From assembly GCA_937924775.1 (NCBI GenBank), contig CALDUT010000003.1:1-64000 (forward strand): a stretch of 64,000 bases of DNA, in the 5' to 3' direction. This DNA comes from an uncultured Gemmata sp. (GTDB taxonomy: Bacteria > Planctomycetota > Planctomycetia > Gemmatales > Gemmataceae). Made by a program: the position numbers and the translations under genes. The stretch's first letter is position 1. The number at the start of each line of letters is the position of its first letter. The notes beneath the pieces were generated by a model. It was not told the origin of the DNA and searched no databases. It was given only the letters and a program-made list of their open reading frames with translations. Below are positions 61,522-64,000 of the stretch, in pieces.

Positions 61522-61579
61522 GCGGGGTCGGCCTGGACATGAGCGACAACGACCCCGAAGCACCGCTTCGGGGTTTTTT
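61522..61579 (+). terminator. Attenuator: antiterminator and intrinsic terminator upstream of cimA
   Basis: The terminator is CCCCGAAGC (61553-61561) paired with GCTTCGGGG (61565-61573), 9 bp with a 3-nt loop, followed by six T. CGGGGTCG (61523-61530) is an exact complement of CGACCCCG (61550-61557) and would open the terminator by pairing with its 5' arm. CGACCACCGC (61467-61476) in the leader can also pair with 61522-61530 with one bulged A. A ribosome at the leader stop codon would cover the antiterminator arm and allow termination; one stalled at V21-I25 would leave it free. Confidence 0.75.
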
Positions 61580-61675
61580 CGTTGGTCCGTTGGCTGAGGA
61601 CGAACTGGCGGCTCACGGCACTCGGGAAAACATCGCAACCGACCCACGGCCTCCACCACCGAACTGGAATTTCCC

Positions 61676-63286
61676 ATGCGAATCGCCATCTACGACACCA
61701 CCCTCCGCGACGGCAGCCAGGGGGAAGGCGTCAATTTCTCATTGCAAGACAAATTGCTGCTGACCAAACGCCTTGATGAAATCGGGATCGATTACATCGA
61801 AGGGGGCTACCCGCTCTCCAACCCCAAGGATGCGGAGTATTTCCAGGCGGTGAAAGAGTTACCGCTGACCCATGCCCGTGTGGTCGCCTTTGGGATGACG
61901 CGCAAAAAAAACTCCGCGGTCCACAACGATACCGGACTGAAAGCGCTGCTCGCCGCACAAACCTCGGTGGTAACAATCGTCGGCAAAACGTGGGATTTCC
62001 ACGTCACGAACGTCCTCGGGACGACCTTGGACGAAAACCTCCAGATGATCGCCGATTCCATCACCTTCTGCCGCGACCATGGCCGGGACGTGTTCTACGA
62101 CGCCGAACACTTCTTCGATGGCTACCGTGCCAATCCCGACTATGCCCTGCGGACGCTGCAAACCGCCGCCGCCGCCGGAGCCGGTGTGGTCATTCTGTGC
62201 GACACCAACGGTGGCACTATGCCCGAACGGATTGCAGAAGTTATCCAACAGGTTCGCCGCGAGTTGCCCTGCGAAGTGGGGATCCACTGTCATAACGATT
62301 GTGATTTGGCTGTGGCCAACTCGCTAGCCGCAGTTCGAGCCGGGGCCACGCAAGTGCAAGGCACTATCAACGGCCTGGGTGAACGGTGTGGCAATGTCGA
62401 TTTGATCAGTGTTATTGCCAATCTCGCCTTGAAATATCAGTACGAGGTGTTGAAACCCGGCAGCCTGCAGCGGCTCACGGAAACGTCGCGCTACGTTTAC
62501 GAACTGGCCAACATGAATTTCCGCACAGGGCAGCCGTTTGTCGGGCAAAGCGCCTTCGCCCACAAAGGGGGTATGCACACTCACGCCGTCGCCAAAGACC
62601 CCAGCACCTACGAACACATCAACCCCGAAGCGGTGGGTAACGAACGGCGGATTCTCGTTTCCGAACTCTCTGGGCAATCAACCATTCTCACCAAAACGGC
62701 CAAGTACGAAATACAGCACGATAAAGCCCTCATGGCGAAAATTCTGCACGAGGTCCAGGAATTGGAAAATAAGGGTTACGAATTTGAAGCGGCCGAAGCC
62801 TCATTCGATCTGCTGGTGCGGAAAATCGCCAAGCTCCACAAGCCATGGGAAGTCCAAAACAAGCTCCGATTATACAAGCCATGGTTTGAACGGATCAGTT
62901 ACCGTGTCAATATCGAAGCCCGTGAGGATGGGGAACCGGTGACGGAGGCCACGGTGCGGCTGAGGATCAACGGGCAGATCGAACACACCGCCAGTACCGG
63001 TGATGGCCCGGTCAATGCCCTCGACGGAGCGTTGCGCAAAGCGCTGGTGCCATACTTCCCCCGCTTGCAAGAAATGCAATTGGTGGATTACAAGGTGCGG
63101 GTGGTGAACCCGCGGGCCGGCACCGCGGCGCGGGTCCGCGTCGTGATCGAATCCCGCGACCCAACCGATGTCTGGGGCACGGTCGGCGTCAGTGAGAACG
63201 TGATTGAGGCCTCATGGTTGGCACTGGTCGACAGTATTGAGTACAAACTGTTCAAGGATGTCGAACGCCGCTCCGGGGAACAGTGA
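61676..63286 (+). CDS. cimA: (R)-citramalate synthase
   Basis: A 536-residue enzyme of the LeuA/CimA family that condenses pyruvate and acetyl-CoA to citramalate, the threonine-independent entry to isoleucine. The HMGL-like TIM barrel has YDTTLRDGSQGEGVNFSLQDKL (metal Asp and catalytic Arg) and IEGGYPLSNPKD. It continues with CDTNGGTMPERI, the HxH metal site in VGIHCHNDCDLAVANSLAAVRAGATQVQGTINGLGERCGN, and AHKGGMHTHAVAKDP. The C-terminal LeuA-type dimer/regulatory domain (about 390-530) should bind isoleucine. FSLQDKL and the EGGYPLSNPKD block favour CimA over 2-isopropylmalate synthase. A leader-peptide attenuator lies upstream. Confidence 0.9.
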   Translation: MRIAIYDTTLRDGSQGEGVNFSLQDKLLLTKRLDEIGIDYIEGGYPLSNPKDAEYFQAVKELPLTHARVVAFGMTRKKNSAVHNDTGLKALLAAQTSVVTIVGKTWDFHVTNVLGTTLDENLQMIADSITFCRDHGRDVFYDAEHFFDGYRANPDYALRTLQTAAAAGAGVVILCDTNGGTMPERIAEVIQQVRRELPCEVGIHCHNDCDLAVANSLAAVRAGATQVQGTINGLGERCGNVDLISVIANLALKYQYEVLKPGSLQRLTETSRYVYELANMNFRTGQPFVGQSAFAHKGGMHTHAVAKDPSTYEHINPEAVGNERRILVSELSGQSTILTKTAKYEIQHDKALMAKILHEVQELENKGYEFEAAEASFDLLVRKIAKLHKPWEVQNKLRLYKPWFERISYRVNIEAREDGEPVTEATVRLRINGQIEHTASTGDGPVNALDGALRKALVPYFPRLQEMQLVDYKVRVVNPRAGTAARVRVVIESRDPTDVWGTVGVSENVIEASWLALVDSIEYKLFKDVERRSGEQ

Positions 63287-63331
63287 ATGTTCCTCCACGG
63301 CGACGGCTTTCAGAGCATAGGAAAGGCACCC

Positions 63332-64000
63332 ATGGCGATTGAACTGCCGAAAACCTACGATCCCCAAGCGGCGCAGCAAAAGTGGCTCGCATTTTGGAAA
63401 AAGAAGGGTTATTTTCACTCCGATCCAACCCCGGACAAAACACCGTTCACCATTGTCATCCCCCCGCCCAACGTCACCGGGGCGCTGCATATGGGGCATG
63501 CGCTCAATAACACCCTTCAGGATGTTCTCATTCGCTGGCGGCGGATGCAGGGGTACAACGCCCTGTGGATTCCCGGAACTGATCACGCCGGGATCGCCAC
63601 ACAATCCGTGGTAGAACGGCTCATTTTCGCACAAGAGAAGAAAACTCGGCACGATCTGGGTCGCGAGGAACTGGTCCGACGCATCTGGGCCTGGAAAGAC
63701 AAATACGAAGCCCGCATTCTCGAACAACTTCAGGCTTTGGGGTCCAGCTGTGATTGGCGGCGGACCCGGTTTACTCTCGATCCCGTCTGTGCCCGTGCGG
63801 TGCGAGAAACCTTCTTCCGCATGTTCCGCGATGGCTACATCTACCGGGGCAAACGGCTGGTCAACTGGGATACGCAACTGCAAACCAGTGTCGCCGACGA
63901 TGAAACGTACACAGAAGAAACCCCCGGCAGCTTCTGGACCTTCCGCTATCCGGTTGAAGGAGAACCCGGGGTATTCATCGCCTTCAGCACCACGCGTCCG
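63332..64000 (+). CDS. valS: Valyl-tRNA synthetase, N-terminal part (runs off the window)
   Basis: The first 223 residues of a class I synthetase. Present are LPKTYDPQAAQQKWLAFWKKKGYF, the HIGH-type motif PPPNVTGALHMGHALNNTLQDVLIRWRRMQGYNALWIPGTDHAGIATQ, and SSCDWRRTRFTLD. The start of the editing domain is also seen (RGKRLVNWDTQLQTSVADDE, ending FSTTRP at the edge). The NVTGALHMGH wording is typical of ValRS and not IleRS or LeuRS. ATG 63332 is 45 bp after cimA on the same strand, so both may be under the Val/Ile leader attenuator. Confidence 0.95.
   Translation, partial: MAIELPKTYDPQAAQQKWLAFWKKKGYFHSDPTPDKTPFTIVIPPPNVTGALHMGHALNNTLQDVLIRWRRMQGYNALWIPGTDHAGIATQSVVERLIFAQEKKTRHDLGREELVRRIWAWKDKYEARILEQLQALGSSCDWRRTRFTLDPVCARAVRETFFRMFRDGYIYRGKRLVNWDTQLQTSVADDETYTEETPGSFWTFRYPVEGEPGVFIAFSTTRP

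Noticed and set aside
63287-63331. T-box or other tRNA-sensing leader directly upstream of valS
   Set aside because: The cimA-valS gap is only 45 bp and contains neither a T-box sequence nor a stem. Any control must come from the leader upstream of cimA.

Overview
The window reads as chromosomal DNA of a planctomycete, most likely a Gemmataceae-type organism. The inference rests on several families largely confined to or expanded in that phylum. These are a DUF1549/DUF1553 protein, a very large PVC-type CxxCH heme protein, a BBP7-like outer-membrane barrel, a DUF3500 Tat protein, several secreted PQQ-type beta-propellers, a Tat-exported Gfo/Idh/MocA oxidoreductase and a eukaryote-like UDP-sugar pyrophosphorylase. 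The DNA is moderately GC-rich with short intergenic regions. No species can be named from the sequence alone.

Layout. Positions 1-1,800 hold the right end of a decayed integrative element: the tail of a replication-type ATPase, a truncated helix-turn-helix gene and a frameshifted tyrosine recombinase. It abuts the 3' end of a tRNA-Arg(ACG). Positions 2.2-35 kb carry mostly independent secreted, transport and metabolic genes. Among them is a minus-strand run (about 12.8 to 8.0 kb) with an MBL hydrolase, UDP-sugar pyrophosphorylase, mannose-1-phosphate guanylyltransferase, RuvX and a gluconolactonase-like protein. Positions 36-46 kb carry a PaaK-type ligase and secreted PQQ propellers.

The most unusual stretch is about 41.9-55.9 kb, nearly all on the plus strand. 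It holds a short LuxE/PaaK-like AMP-forming enzyme, an aldehyde dehydrogenase with a LuxC-like role, an iron alcohol dehydrogenase, a PQQ propeller, a HemN-like radical SAM protein, an orphan lipoyl (GcvH-like) protein, a 2x[4Fe-4S] ferredoxin, a squalene-hopene-cyclase-like class II terpene cyclase, a DUF116-polyprenyl synthase fusion and a UbiC/DUF98-like chorismate lyase. I read it as a candidate undescribed biosynthetic system, possibly joining an acid-to-alcohol reduction module, an isoprenoid and an aromatic precursor. The product is unknown. A near-perfect ParB site (parS) with three 10-bp phased repeats lies inside this stretch at 52.15-52.2 kb, which suggests the region may lie in the origin-proximal part of the chromosome.

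The right end has two tRNA-Leu genes (CAA, CAG) flanking a membrane-anchored cytochrome, a large BNR-propeller/PDZ protein, and a citramalate synthase (cimA) followed by the start of valS. Upstream of cimA is what looks like a classical ribosome-mediated attenuator: a promoter, a 28-codon leader peptide ending in a Val/Ile/Thr run, an antiterminator and an intrinsic terminator. This would couple isoleucine-pathway transcription to branched-chain amino-acid supply.
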